64,000 bases of DNA, taken from the NCBI GenBank assembly GCA_963695805.1, contig CAVOHV010000015.1:62001-126000 (forward strand). The letters are read 5' to 3'. The position numbers were made by a program, and so were the translations under genes. Origin of the DNA: DASUPK01 sp963695805. GTDB taxonomy: Bacteria > Actinomycetota > Thermoleophilia > Solirubrobacterales > 70-9. This document shows positions 44,384-52,601 of this stretch, one piece after another. The notes beneath the pieces were generated by a model. That model was not told the origin of the DNA, made no database searches, and saw only the letters and a program-made list of their open reading frames with translations. The first letter of the stretch is position 1; each line of letters opens with the position of its first letter.

Positions 44384-44389
44384 GATAAT
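44384..44389 (+). promoter_or_regulatory. Probable -10 element before the glycosyltransferase at 44399
   Basis: GATAAT ends nine bases before the ATG, a spacing that would give a leaderless transcript. Confidence 0.45.
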
Positions 44390-44398
44390 CCCCCGCCC

Positions 44399-45526
44399 AT
44401 GGCGCTCGAAATCGTCTTCTGGGTGGCGGTCGGCCTGATCGTCTACGCCCATCTGGGCTACCCGCTCCTCCTGCGCGGGCTCGTCGCGCTGTTCGGGGAG
44501 CGCGGTTCGGGCGTCGTACAGGGCGAGCTTCCCCGTGTCACCCTGATCGTCCCCGCTCACGACGAGGAGATCGTCATCGAGCGCAAGCTCGCGAACTCCC
44601 GGGCGCTCGACTACCCGGAAGACCTGCTGGAGGTGATCGTCGCGTCGGACGGCTCGTCCGATCGGACCATCGAGTTGGCGCGCTCGGCGGGTGCCGATCA
44701 GGTGCTCGACCTGCCCCGCGGCGGCAAGGTCGCGGCCCTCAACGCCGGTGTCCGGCAGGCGACGGGCGAGATCCTGGCCTTCTCCGATGCCAACAGCTAC
44801 TGGCGTCCCGATGCGCTGCGCCGGCTGGTCGCCCGCTTCGGCGACGAGCGGGTCGGCTACGCGTGCGGCCAGGTGCGTTTCAAGGGGGGCCAGGGCGGAA
44901 ACCAGGAGGGCCTCTACTGGCGCTACGAGATGGCCGTGCGCTCGATGGAGACCCGGCTCGCCGGGATCACGGCCGGGAACGGCGGGATCTACGCGGTTCG
45001 CCGCGAGGCCTACATCGAGCTCGACCCCAGTCGCGGCCAGGACATCGGCTTCCCCTTCGAGCTCACCAAACGGGGCTGGCGCGCCGTCTACGAGCCGGAA
45101 GCGGTCGCGGAGGAGAAGATGGCACCAACCGTGGAGGGCGAGTTCCGGCGCAAGCGCCGGATGATGTGGGGGCTCTGGGACGTGATGCTGAGGTGGGGCA
45201 TGCTCGATCCGCGCGGCTACGGGCCGGCCTACGCGCTCGAGGTCTACTCGCACCGCCTGCTCCGCTACCTGACGCCGTGGCTGCACCTGATCGCGTTCGG
45301 GGTCAACATCCCGCTGCTCTCGCACGGCTGGGTCTACGTCCTGACGATGGTGCTGCAGCTCGCCCTGCTGGCCGGGGCGGCTCTCGGGCGATTCGTCCCC
45401 TTCCTGCCCTTCCGGATCGCCTACTACTACGTGACCGTGACCGCATCGATCGCAGTCGGGCTCTGGGACCGGCTCCGCGCCGGCGCCGTCCCGATCGGCT
45501 GGGAGAAGGTGGAGGGCACCCGATGA
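44399..45526 (+). CDS. Membrane glycosyltransferase family 2
   Basis: 375 residues. N-terminal membrane helix, then RVTLIVPAHDEEIVIERKL, VIVASDGSSDRTIELA, GGKVAALNAGVRQATGEILA, FSDANS (DxD-type metal site) and RGQDIGFPFELTKRGWRAVY. Two or three membrane helices follow near the C-terminus, as in processive or membrane-embedded GT2 enzymes. The last codon overlaps the next gene. Confidence 0.9.
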   Translation: MALEIVFWVAVGLIVYAHLGYPLLLRGLVALFGERGSGVVQGELPRVTLIVPAHDEEIVIERKLANSRALDYPEDLLEVIVASDGSSDRTIELARSAGADQVLDLPRGGKVAALNAGVRQATGEILAFSDANSYWRPDALRRLVARFGDERVGYACGQVRFKGGQGGNQEGLYWRYEMAVRSMETRLAGITAGNGGIYAVRREAYIELDPSRGQDIGFPFELTKRGWRAVYEPEAVAEEKMAPTVEGEFRRKRRMMWGLWDVMLRWGMLDPRGYGPAYALEVYSHRLLRYLTPWLHLIAFGVNIPLLSHGWVYVLTMVLQLALLAGAALGRFVPFLPFRIAYYYVTVTASIAVGLWDRLRAGAVPIGWEKVEGTR

Positions 45527-46242
45527 GCCACGCGGACGGCCGGGTTCCCGACGCCGCTCAGCAGCGACTGGACGTCCCGGAGCCCCCGGGGCGCCCGCGC
45601 CAGGGCCTGCCGAGGGCGGCCGACCTCGCGATCGCTGCCGTCGGCCTCCTGCTGGTCTCGCCTCTGTTGCTGGCCGTTGGCATCGTGATCCGCCTGGAGT
45701 CGCCGGGGCCCGTTCTCTACCGCCAGCGCCGCGTTGGCAGGGACGGTCGGATCTTCGAGCTCTACAAGCTGCGCACGATGCGGCAGGGCGCCGACCCGGT
45801 CGGCGTCGGCACGGCGGTGACGGCCAACGACCCGCGGGTGACCCGGGTCGGGAGGTTTCTGCGTCGCTACTCGCTCGACGAGCTGCCCAACCTGATCAAC
45901 GTGCTGCGGGGCGAGATGAGGATCGTCGGGCCGCGCGCCACTCTGCCCGCCCAGGTCGAGCTCTACACGCCCCGGCAGCTCCGGCGTCTCGATCTCCGTC
46001 CCGGCGTGACCGGTTGGGCCCAGATCCACGGTCGCACCGGGATCCCGTGGGAGGAGCGGATCGAGCTCGACGTCTGGTACGTCGAGCACCGCTCGCTCTG
46101 GCTCGACCTGAGGATCCTCGCCAAGACGCCCGCGGCCCTGCTCGGAGGCGCGGGCAGCATCGCCGCGGATCCCTACGCCGGCTCCTCGAAGGACTCCCCG
46201 CTGCGGCAGGCCGCCGAGCGCGAGCGGGCGCGAGATCACTGA
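45523..46242 (+). CDS. Undecaprenyl-phosphate sugar-1-phosphate transferase
   Basis: 239 residues from ATG 45523. PglC/WcaJ-type monotopic transferase: re-entrant helix AIAAVGLLLVSPLLLAVGIV, RQRRVGRDGRIFELYKLRTM, RRYSLDELPNLINVLRGEM (catalytic Asp-Glu pair) and RPGVTGWAQIHGRTGIPWEER. It puts the first sugar phosphate on undecaprenyl phosphate and so starts the repeat unit. The short form lacks the N-terminal Rossmann domain. Start overlaps the upstream stop. Confidence 0.93.
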   Translation: MSHADGRVPDAAQQRLDVPEPPGRPRQGLPRAADLAIAAVGLLLVSPLLLAVGIVIRLESPGPVLYRQRRVGRDGRIFELYKLRTMRQGADPVGVGTAVTANDPRVTRVGRFLRRYSLDELPNLINVLRGEMRIVGPRATLPAQVELYTPRQLRRLDLRPGVTGWAQIHGRTGIPWEERIELDVWYVEHRSLWLDLRILAKTPAALLGGAGSIAADPYAGSSKDSPLRQAAERERARDH

Positions 46243-46788
46243 TGGCCCGAGGGATCTCGCTGAGGGACTTCCGGACGGAGGACGCCGACGCCGTGCACCG
46301 CTGGTTCAACTCCCCGGCCGCCACGGCGAACCTGCTCGAGCACCGCGAGGAGTTCACGGAGGACGACGCACGGCGGTGGGTCGACCGCGCCATCGAGCAG
46401 TCCAGGGACCCGAGCTCGGAGGACCGCAAGTGGGCCGTGGAGGTCGAGGGCATCGACGAGCCCGTCGGCTACACGGCGCTGTACGGGCTCAATCGGCAGA
46501 CAGCGCCCGAGCTCGGAGCGATCATGGGGGACGAGCGGATCCGCGGAAAGGGGGTGGGCCGCGAGGCCGAGCGGCTCACCAACCTGAAGGCCTTCGAGGA
46601 GTTCGGCGCCCACAAGGTCTACGGCCGCATCCCCGCGACCAACGAGGCAGCCAAGAAGGCCGTGATCTACAACGGCTGGAAGCAGGAGGGGGTGCTCCGC
46701 CGGCACGTGCGCCATGGCGGGTGAGCTGATCGACGTCGAGCTCTGGGGCGGCTTTCGGGAGGATCTGCCCGAGCCGCCCGACGAGTGA
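46242..46788 (+). pseudogene. GNAT acetyltransferase (RimJ/PseH-like), frameshift near the end
   Basis: The intact frame (46242-46724, 160 residues) has the GNAT fold: SLRDFRTEDADAVHRWFNSP, IDEPVGYTALYGLN and RGKGVGREAERLTNLKAFEE (acetyl-CoA loop). It stops at RHVRHGG, but a shift by one base at 46722 continues as ELIDVELWGGFREDLPEPPD to a stop at 46788, the normal ending of this family. One extra T therefore removes about 20 residues. The enzyme resembles acetyltransferases that modify aminosugars, which suits the dehydratase and transferase in the cluster. The core may still work. Confidence 0.7.
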
Positions 46789-46792
46789 TCGG

Positions 46793-47713
46793 GTGAAGGC
46801 CCGGCTGATCGCGGACGGGGGCGCCGCGGCCTCCGACGCCCAGCAGTTCTTCCGCTCCCCGCCGTTCCTCGAGGCCGAGGAGGCCACCCACACGCTTTCG
46901 GTCGAAGGGGAGCGCGAGCTCAAACTTCCGCTGATCGTTCGGCAGATCGACTCGAGCGGGCAGCTCGACGCCATCTCGCCGTATGGCTATCCGGGAGCCG
47001 ATCGATCTCCGGTGGATCCGCCCGACCCGCCGGAGATCAACTGGTCCGCGACCGGCCTGGTCAGCCTCTTCGTCCGGGACCGCATCGGCGAGCGCCCCTG
47101 CTTCGCCGGGGGGACCGTGCGGAGCCACGTCCACGTGGCAGACGGCGACGGTGGGGTGCGCAAGCGCCTCCGCGAGCAGATCCGGCGCAACGAGCGACGA
47201 GGGTGGGAGATCAGGCTCGTCCCCGGTCCGCAGGCGGGACCCGAGCAGCGAGCTGCGTTCGAGCGCGCCTACGCCGAGACCATGGCCCGGACGGGGGCCG
47301 CGGAGCGCTACCTCTACCCGGGCAGCTACTTCGAGGCGCTGCTGCGGAGCGAGCGCACCTGGCTCGTGCTGGCTGAGCGCGAGGGCAGCGCGCTCGCCGG
47401 CGCGGTCGCCGTGGCGAGCGACGGATATCTGCACTACTACCTCGGCGGCACGGCGGACGAGGCCCTGGAGGACTCCCCGATGAAGAACCTCTTCGCCGCG
47501 ATGATCTCGCTTGGGAACGACCACGGCGTGCCGGTCAATCTCGGCGGCGGCATCACGCCGGAGGACTCGCTGGACAGGTTCAAGCAGGGGTTCGCCAACG
47601 CGCAGGCTCCCTGGTACACGCACGAGGTGATCTGCGACCCGGTGGCGTACAGGGAGCTCGCGTCGCGGGCAGGGCAGCCGCCCGAGGGATTCTTCCCCGC
47701 CTACCGCGGCTGA
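46793..47713 (+). CDS. FemAB-like GNAT acyltransferase (Acetyltransf_6)
   Basis: 306 residues, GTG start. SPYGYPGADRSP in the N-terminal half and RKRLREQIRRNERRGWEIRL followed by FERAYAETMARTGAAERYLY and EGSALAGAVAVASDGYLHYYLGG are typical of the FemAB-like or peptidoglycan-bridge/exopolysaccharide GNAT group. It is placed at the end of the polysaccharide cluster and may attach an acyl or amino-acid group to the repeat unit. Substrate unknown. Confidence 0.8.
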   Translation: MKARLIADGGAAASDAQQFFRSPPFLEAEEATHTLSVEGERELKLPLIVRQIDSSGQLDAISPYGYPGADRSPVDPPDPPEINWSATGLVSLFVRDRIGERPCFAGGTVRSHVHVADGDGGVRKRLREQIRRNERRGWEIRLVPGPQAGPEQRAAFERAYAETMARTGAAERYLYPGSYFEALLRSERTWLVLAEREGSALAGAVAVASDGYLHYYLGGTADEALEDSPMKNLFAAMISLGNDHGVPVNLGGGITPEDSLDRFKQGFANAQAPWYTHEVICDPVAYRELASRAGQPPEGFFPAYRG

Positions 47714-47723
47714 TCGGCCCGCT

Positions 47724-48257
47724 TCAGGACCCCTCTGCCCGCTGGGTGGCAACGCGCAGGGCCTCACCGTCGATCAGGCGCTCGAAGCGCCCAACGACCA
47801 GCCAGAGCGCCCGGATGCGAATGCGCGCCTGACCATCGACCGGCTTGATCCGCGTCTCGCTCACCAGGGCGTTCTGCGACGGGCCGTCCGGCTCGATCCA
47901 ATGGGCCAAGAGCACCCGGACCGTGCCCCGCCTGTGCCAGGCCAGGAAGTCCTCCGCGCCCTCGATTCGAGGGTAGTCGCGCCGGAACGTCCAGATTCGC
48001 CCGCACAAGCCGGAAACCGACCAGCGAGTTCCCTCGGCGAGCGTCGCGAACGGGTACTCCCGGAACAGGTCCCGGTAGGAACGGTCCGGAGGGGTGTCGG
48101 GGATTCGCCAGCGGACCGCCCGCCCAAGAGCCGGTGTGTCACGCAATCGGACGGCCTCAGCCGCATCCCAGAGTCGATCGGCGTCGGCTTTGGCGGAGCG
48201 GCGGTGCAGAGTGCGCACCTGGGGGTCCGGCAGCCATGAATCGAGGTCCGGGTGCAT
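47724..48257 (-). CDS. Hypothetical protein, possibly SRPBCC/DUF2867-like
   Basis: 177 residues, no signal peptide or membrane segment. MHPDLDSWLPDPQVRTLHRR, then TRWSVSGLCGRIWTF, and a C-terminus SETRIKPVDGQARIRIRALW LVVGRFERLI that resembles lipid-binding START-like (SRPBCC/DUF2867) proteins of Actinobacteria. Function unknown. The stop is convergent with and close to the FemAB-like gene. Confidence 0.6.
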   Translation of the reverse strand: MHPDLDSWLPDPQVRTLHRRSAKADADRLWDAAEAVRLRDTPALGRAVRWRIPDTPPDRSYRDLFREYPFATLAEGTRWSVSGLCGRIWTFRRDYPRIEGAEDFLAWHRRGTVRVLLAHWIEPDGPSQNALVSETRIKPVDGQARIRIRALWLVVGRFERLIDGEALRVATQRAEGS

Positions 48258-48280
48258 TGGCTCACCTTTGCAGGCGCGGA

Positions 48281-49480
48281 TCAGCCGGCGAGGCCACCGG
48301 AGCGATGCTTGTGGTGCTTCCCCTTCTTTCGCCTCTTCTTGGCGTAGCGCTTGATCCGCTTCTGCACCGCTGTCTGGATCTGCGGGATCAGGGGGATCAT
48401 CGCGCCGCCCGGGCAGGCGGTCAGGCCGAGCGCCGTGTGCCCGATGATCCGCGGGACCGTGATCACTGAGCCCGCCGGGTAGCGGCTCTCCGAGCCACCG
48501 CCGGAGGTCAGTTGCACCGTGGCGGTCACCGGGTAGGCGCGGTTGACCGCCATCTTCCAGGCCAGGAAGCGGATGATCGACCGCTGGGCCTGCGGGGTGG
48601 GGGCCTCGCTCGTGTGATCGCCGATCGAGGCGATCGAAGTCGTCTGAGAGTTGAAGCCCTGAGCCTGGGCACCTATGACCGGCCGCTTCAGCCCGCCGGC
48701 GCGGCCCTCGTAGAGCGTGCCGTAGCGGTCGACGAGCGCGTTGTAGCCGATGTCGTTCCAGCCGTTGGCATAGAGGTGGAACCGGCAGATTCCGAGGACG
48801 ATCGAGGGGGCCTCCTCCGGGGTGTAGTCGTTCGCGTTCACGGTGTGGTGGATGACCGTCGCCTGGACGGTGCCGTACTCGGCGGGGCCGCGCGGTGGGC
48901 AGCCGCCGCCGGGCAGATCGGCCCCCCAGCCCGCGCGGCTGACGATCTCAGGCTTCGGCGCCAGCGCCTCGGCGACCGGGGTCGAGGCGACCGAGATGAA
49001 GGCCGTGCTGATGGCGCGCCGCGCGGAGTCGAGGAGGTTCCCCGCGAGGCCTCCGGCGGTCCCTGTGACGTTGACGAAGTGCAGCCGGCCGCGCGGCCTG
49101 AAGTTCGCTCGCACCTGCGCCTGATCGGCGCCCCCCACGTAGACCGGAGTGCCGTCCTCCTGCTCGACCCAGTTGGTCCACCGCCCGCCGCCGTCGCGGA
49201 CCCGGATCTGGACGGCGCGCATCTCGCGGGCTACCCCGACCAGGTCGAAGCTGTGGGGCGCCGTGACCGGGGCCGAGATCCACCGTGGGGGCTTCTCGTG
49301 CGGATGTGCGGCCCGGGCCGCCGCCACCGCCGTGGCTGAGATCCGCTTGGCCTTCGGGATGCCGCGCTCGAAGTCCACTCCGCCGGGCACGTATGGGCTC
49401 AGGGACAGCGCGGGTACGGCTACCCAGGCGAAGCCGCCCAGCAGCGCCAAGCTCACCCCAAGCAGGACCGTCTTGCGCAT
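48281..49480 (-). CDS. Secreted PGRP-type N-acetylmuramoyl-L-alanine amidase
   Basis: 399 residues. Signal peptide 1-27. An N-terminal region with EMRAVQIRVRDGGGRWTNW, then the PGRP/amidase_2 domain: SRAGWGADLPGGGCPPRGP, VIHHTVNANDYTP (zinc His), FHLYANGWNDIGYNALVDRY, GTLYEGRAGGLKRPVIGAQ and IGHTALGLTACPGG (second zinc His and Cys). The C-terminus is a basic Lys/His/Arg tail (KKRRKKGKHHKHRSGG). It should cleave the MurNAc-L-Ala bond in the wall. Confidence 0.92.
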   Translation of the reverse strand: MRKTVLLGVSLALLGGFAWVAVPALSLSPYVPGGVDFERGIPKAKRISATAVAAARAAHPHEKPPRWISAPVTAPHSFDLVGVAREMRAVQIRVRDGGGRWTNWVEQEDGTPVYVGGADQAQVRANFRPRGRLHFVNVTGTAGGLAGNLLDSARRAISTAFISVASTPVAEALAPKPEIVSRAGWGADLPGGGCPPRGPAEYGTVQATVIHHTVNANDYTPEEAPSIVLGICRFHLYANGWNDIGYNALVDRYGTLYEGRAGGLKRPVIGAQAQGFNSQTTSIASIGDHTSEAPTPQAQRSIIRFLAWKMAVNRAYPVTATVQLTSGGGSESRYPAGSVITVPRIIGHTALGLTACPGGAMIPLIPQIQTAVQKRIKRYAKKRRKKGKHHKHRSGGLAG

Positions 49481-49522
49481 GCCGACGATTGGAACACTCT
49501 CGGGGCGCCTGGGATGCGAAAC

Positions 49523-50296
49523 CTATGGCAGGTCTATCGGGATCTGCTGCTCGGGGCCGTTGCCGCGATACGTGTCCCGGAAGTTCCGGATCACGTCGAG
49601 GACGCCCTCGTTGTAGTTCGGGCAGACCACCTCGTTGGTCCAGGCCGTGACGGCGACGTCGTAGGGCATGTCTGGGTCGGGATAGAGCAGCATTCCGTTC
49701 GGGTCGGCGTCGAAGACGCCCTTCAGCGCCAGCTGCTGGGCCTCGGGCAGGCTCGGCTTGTAGTGGATCTCGATCCGCCCGTGCTCCATGGCGTGCACCT
49801 CGTTGCGGATGTTGGTCGGCTGGCTGGTGTCGCTGGTGACCGGCGTCCTGTAGGCACCGTCGTCGATCGGCACGGGGTTGTGATTGCCCGAGGTCGGGGG
49901 CACGGTCTTGTAGTCGACCGGGGTCGAGTTCGGCACGTGGGTGTTGCCCTCGTCGGGGAGGTTGAGCCTGAGCTGGCACCCGGCCTGCTGAGCGGAGATA
50001 TTGAGGTCGGCGACCTTGATCGTCGGCGGTGGGGTGCCCTCGCGGCAGTCCGGCTCGAGCCCCCGGAAAGTGCCGCCCGAGTTCTTGATGTGGGCGTTGT
50101 CGCAGGTGCTCGCCTCGGCGGTGCCTCCGCCGCCGCTCGCGATCACCACGACGAGCCCCGCGACCACCGCCAGCGCGAGCAGGCCGGCCATGATGTAGCC
50201 GGCGATCAGGCGTCGCTGGCCCGTGGATGCGGCGGCCCGCTCGGCAGCGAGGCGCTGCGCGCGAAGACGCTCTTTCTCTTCTTTACGACTGGCCAT
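49523..50296 (-). CDS. DUF3105 membrane-anchored protein
   Basis: 257 residues. Basic cytosolic N-terminus, a membrane segment near 30-55, then an extracytoplasmic DUF3105 domain: VPPTSGNHNPVPID with the PxSGxH motif, HAMEHGRIEIHY, DVAVTAWTNEVVCPNYNE. The conserved His and Cys suggest a metal or redox site, but the family has no known function. Confidence 0.85.
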   Translation of the reverse strand: MASRKEEKERLRAQRLAAERAAASTGQRRLIAGYIMAGLLALAVVAGLVVVIASGGGGTAEASTCDNAHIKNSGGTFRGLEPDCREGTPPPTIKVADLNISAQQAGCQLRLNLPDEGNTHVPNSTPVDYKTVPPTSGNHNPVPIDDGAYRTPVTSDTSQPTNIRNEVHAMEHGRIEIHYKPSLPEAQQLALKGVFDADPNGMLLYPDPDMPYDVAVTAWTNEVVCPNYNEGVLDVIRNFRDTYRGNGPEQQIPIDLP

Positions 50297-50325
50297 CAGG
50301 GAGCGGAGAGGCTAGCGCGCAGGGT

Positions 50326-51154
50326 TCAAGCCTGGCTTAGGACGGGCTCGGCCATTGGCTTGCCCTCCCAGACCCCCTCCAGGAAGTGCGCGAGCTCGCC
50401 GTCCAGTCGCTTCGGACTGATCCGCCACTCGAGGATCGAGTTCGCCTCGATCAGGCGGGCATGGGGCAGCTCCTCGGCCAGCATGCCCGCATCCGAGAAG
50501 GGGTGCAGGGGGTCGGCGTGATGGCCGATCACCAGGGCCGGCTGCTCCATGTGGACGCGGAACTGGTGATGGGGAGCCGATGAGCCCAGGAAGAGGCCCT
50601 CGAGGATCGCCTCCGAGGCAGCCGGGTCCTGCCTGAACCAGTCGAGTCCGATGTCCAACAGCGGGTTGCTGCGCGGAATCCGCCTGGCGCCGGCCGCGAC
50701 GACCTTAAGCAGGGGCTCCCCAAAGCGGAGGCCGACCATGATGGGCGTGAAGATCACAGCCGCCGCGAGCAGCGCGTTGTCCAGGACCGGCATCTCGATC
50801 ATCATCCCCTTCACCCGCTTCGGGCTCCATGTAGGCGAGCTCGAGGGTCACGTTGGCGCCCAACGAGGTGCCGCCGATGACCGCGTCCTCGAGGTCGAGG
50901 TGATCGAGCAGCGCCTCTACCTGGCGGGCGAAGAAGGTCATTGAGTACTGCGACATCTCCGACGGCCGCTCGGAGCTCCCGTGGCCCAGGAGATCGACCG
51001 CGATCACGCGGTTGCCGCGCTCGGCCATCGCCGGTCCCAGCCGGTCGAACATGCGGCGGTTCATCAGCAGGCCGTGGACCAGGATCAGCGGGCGCTCGCC
51101 CGCCCCGTACTCGTCGTAGGAGATGCGGTGGCCGTTGTGGTCGAACTCAGGCAT
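50326..51154 (-). pseudogene. Alpha/beta hydrolase broken by a one-base frameshift
   Basis: The upstream part (to about 50820) has MPEFDHNGHRISYDEYGAGE, LILVHGLLMNRRMFDRL, VDLLGHGSSERP and the nucleophile elbow GGTSLGAN. After ELAYMEPE the frame is lost; removing one A near 50820 continues as VKGMMIEMPVLDNALLAA through HADPLHPFSDAGML to the end at 50326. The full protein would be about 276 residues with Ser in GTSLG, an Asp in HADP and a final His uncertain. Either a real lesion or an assembly error; each half alone is unlikely to fold. Confidence 0.75.
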
Positions 51155-51178
51155 CCGACGGACGAGTGTAGGCGCCGC

Positions 51179-52099
51179 TCAAGTCGCCCGAACCGCCGCG
51201 GGCTCCTCAAAGGGGCCCGCCTCCCACGGTCTGGCGGCCTTCAGCGCCGCGAGGATCGCCCGCGTTGCCGGCCAGCGGTTGAGCGCATAGAAGTGGATTC
51301 CCGGCGCCCCCTCCCGGAGCAGCTCGGCGCACTGCTGGGCCGCATAGGCGACTCCGATCCCGTACTCCGCCTGTTCGTTCCCATCCGCCGCCTCCATGGC
51401 ATCCGAGAGCGGGTCCGGAATCCTCGCCTCGCAGAGCTCCGCAATTCGGGCAATCTGCTTGTGGCGGGTCATGGGCATGATGCCCGGGATGATCGGGACC
51501 TCGATGCCGGCCGCCCGCGCCGCCGGGACGAAGTCGAAGTACGAGCGGTTGTCGTAGAAGAGCTGAGTGATCAGGAAGCTCGCGCCGTTGTCCACCTTGG
51601 TCTTCAGGTAGGCGATGTCCGCCTCCATGCTCGCGGCCTCCGGGTGCACCTCGGGGAAGCAGGCGCCCCCGATCGCGACATCGGGATGCGTCTCGTTGAT
51701 CAGCGCCGTGAGCTCAGAGGCGCTGCCGAGACCTCCCTCGGGCTGTTCGAAGTCGGTCCGGCCGCGCGGCGGGTCACCTCGCAGCGCCAGGATGTTCTCG
51801 ATTCCGGCGTCCGCGATCTCCTCGACGGTCTCGCGCAGGCTCTCCTTGGTCTCGCCGACGCAGCTCAGGTGGGCCATCGCCTCCACGCCGTGTTCGTCAC
51901 GGATCTCGCGGGTGATCTCAACGGTCCCCTCGCGCGTCGCTCCGCCGGCTCCGTAGGTGACCGAGAAGAAGCTCGGGCCGAGCTCGCGGAGCACGTCGAC
52001 GGTCTCGAACAGCGTCTCGCGGCCCTCCTCCGTCTTGGGGGGGAAGAACTCGACCGAGAAGACCGGCCGCGAGGAGGCGAGGATCTCGTCGATTTTCAT
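51179..52099 (-). CDS. metF: Methylenetetrahydrofolate reductase
   Basis: 306 residues. Reduces 5,10-methylene-THF to 5-methyl-THF for methionine synthesis. VFSVEFFPPKTEEG at the N-terminus, SVTYGAGGATREGTVE, ALRGDPPRG, GGACFPEVHPEA and FLITQLFYDNRSYFDFV with FAD-binding and catalytic residues. C-terminal GIHFYALNRWPATRAIL. Single gene with its own probable promoter. Confidence 0.95.
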   Translation of the reverse strand: MKIDEILASSRPVFSVEFFPPKTEEGRETLFETVDVLRELGPSFFSVTYGAGGATREGTVEITREIRDEHGVEAMAHLSCVGETKESLRETVEEIADAGIENILALRGDPPRGRTDFEQPEGGLGSASELTALINETHPDVAIGGACFPEVHPEAASMEADIAYLKTKVDNGASFLITQLFYDNRSYFDFVPAARAAGIEVPIIPGIMPMTRHKQIARIAELCEARIPDPLSDAMEAADGNEQAEYGIGVAYAAQQCAELLREGAPGIHFYALNRWPATRAILAALKAARPWEAGPFEEPAAVRAT

Positions 52100-52106
52100 T
52101 CAGGCA

Positions 52107-52112
52107 AGGGTA
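52107..52112 (-). promoter_or_regulatory. Possible -10 element of metF
   Basis: The minus strand reads TACCCT, ending seven bases before the metF ATG, another leaderless-type spacing. Confidence 0.35.
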
Positions 52113-52170
52113 TTGACCCTCGAATCCCGCCGAGCCAGCGGGCGTTCATGCCGAATCGGGCCGGAACGCT

Positions 52171-52200
52171 GCGGGGCCGGGCGAATGGCCCCGGCCCCGC
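52171..52200 (-). terminator. Strong hairpin after glnB
   Basis: GCGGGGCCGGG and CCCCGGCCCCGC form an 11-base-pair stem with a short loop, 23 bases beyond the glnB stop. There is no T-run, so it acts either as an intrinsic-type terminator typical of GC-rich genomes or as a transcript-stabilising stem. Confidence 0.65.
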
Positions 52201-52222
52201 ATGCTCCAACGGCTCTTCCACC

Positions 52223-52591
52223 TTAGGCGGGAATCTCTTCCTCCTGGTGCGCCTGCAGCACCGTCTCTCCCTCCTCGCCGGTGCGGATGCGAATCGCCTC
52301 CTCCACCGGCAGGACGAAGATCTTCCCGTCCCCGACGTCGCCCGTCCGGGCGTGCTTCAGGATCGTCTCGACCACCAGGCCCTTGTCCTTGTCGTCAACG
52401 ACGACCTCAACCTTCAACTTCGGTCGCACGTTGACGGTCAGACTCGAGCCGCGGTACGTCTCGACCACGCCCTTCTGACGCCCGGATCCCTTCACCTCGC
52501 CGATCGACAGGGAGGGGAACCCCCTATCGAGCAGCTCGGTCCGGATCGGCTCGAACGCCTCGTGTCGGATGAATGCCTCGATCTTCTTCAT
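52223..52591 (-). CDS. glnB: PII nitrogen regulatory protein lacking T-loop Tyr51
   Basis: 122 residues. ATG 52591 is preceded by GAGGAGGTGAAC, a good ribosome binding site, so the GTG two codons upstream was rejected. PII fold: MKKIEAFIRHEAFEPIRTEL, VKGSGRQKG (Gln39 kept), HARTGDVGDGKIFV and IRIRTGEEGE. The T-loop reads VVETYRGSSLTV where the family has HTELYRGAEYTV: Tyr46 is kept but Tyr51, the residue that is uridylylated or adenylylated, is Leu. Effector binding may remain while covalent control is lost. Partner of the ammonium transporter upstream. Confidence 0.93.
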   Translation of the reverse strand: MKKIEAFIRHEAFEPIRTELLDRGFPSLSIGEVKGSGRQKGVVETYRGSSLTVNVRPKLKVEVVVDDKDKGLVVETILKHARTGDVGDGKIFVLPVEEAIRIRTGEEGETVLQAHQEEEIPA

Positions 52592-52601
52592 GTTCACCTC
52601 C

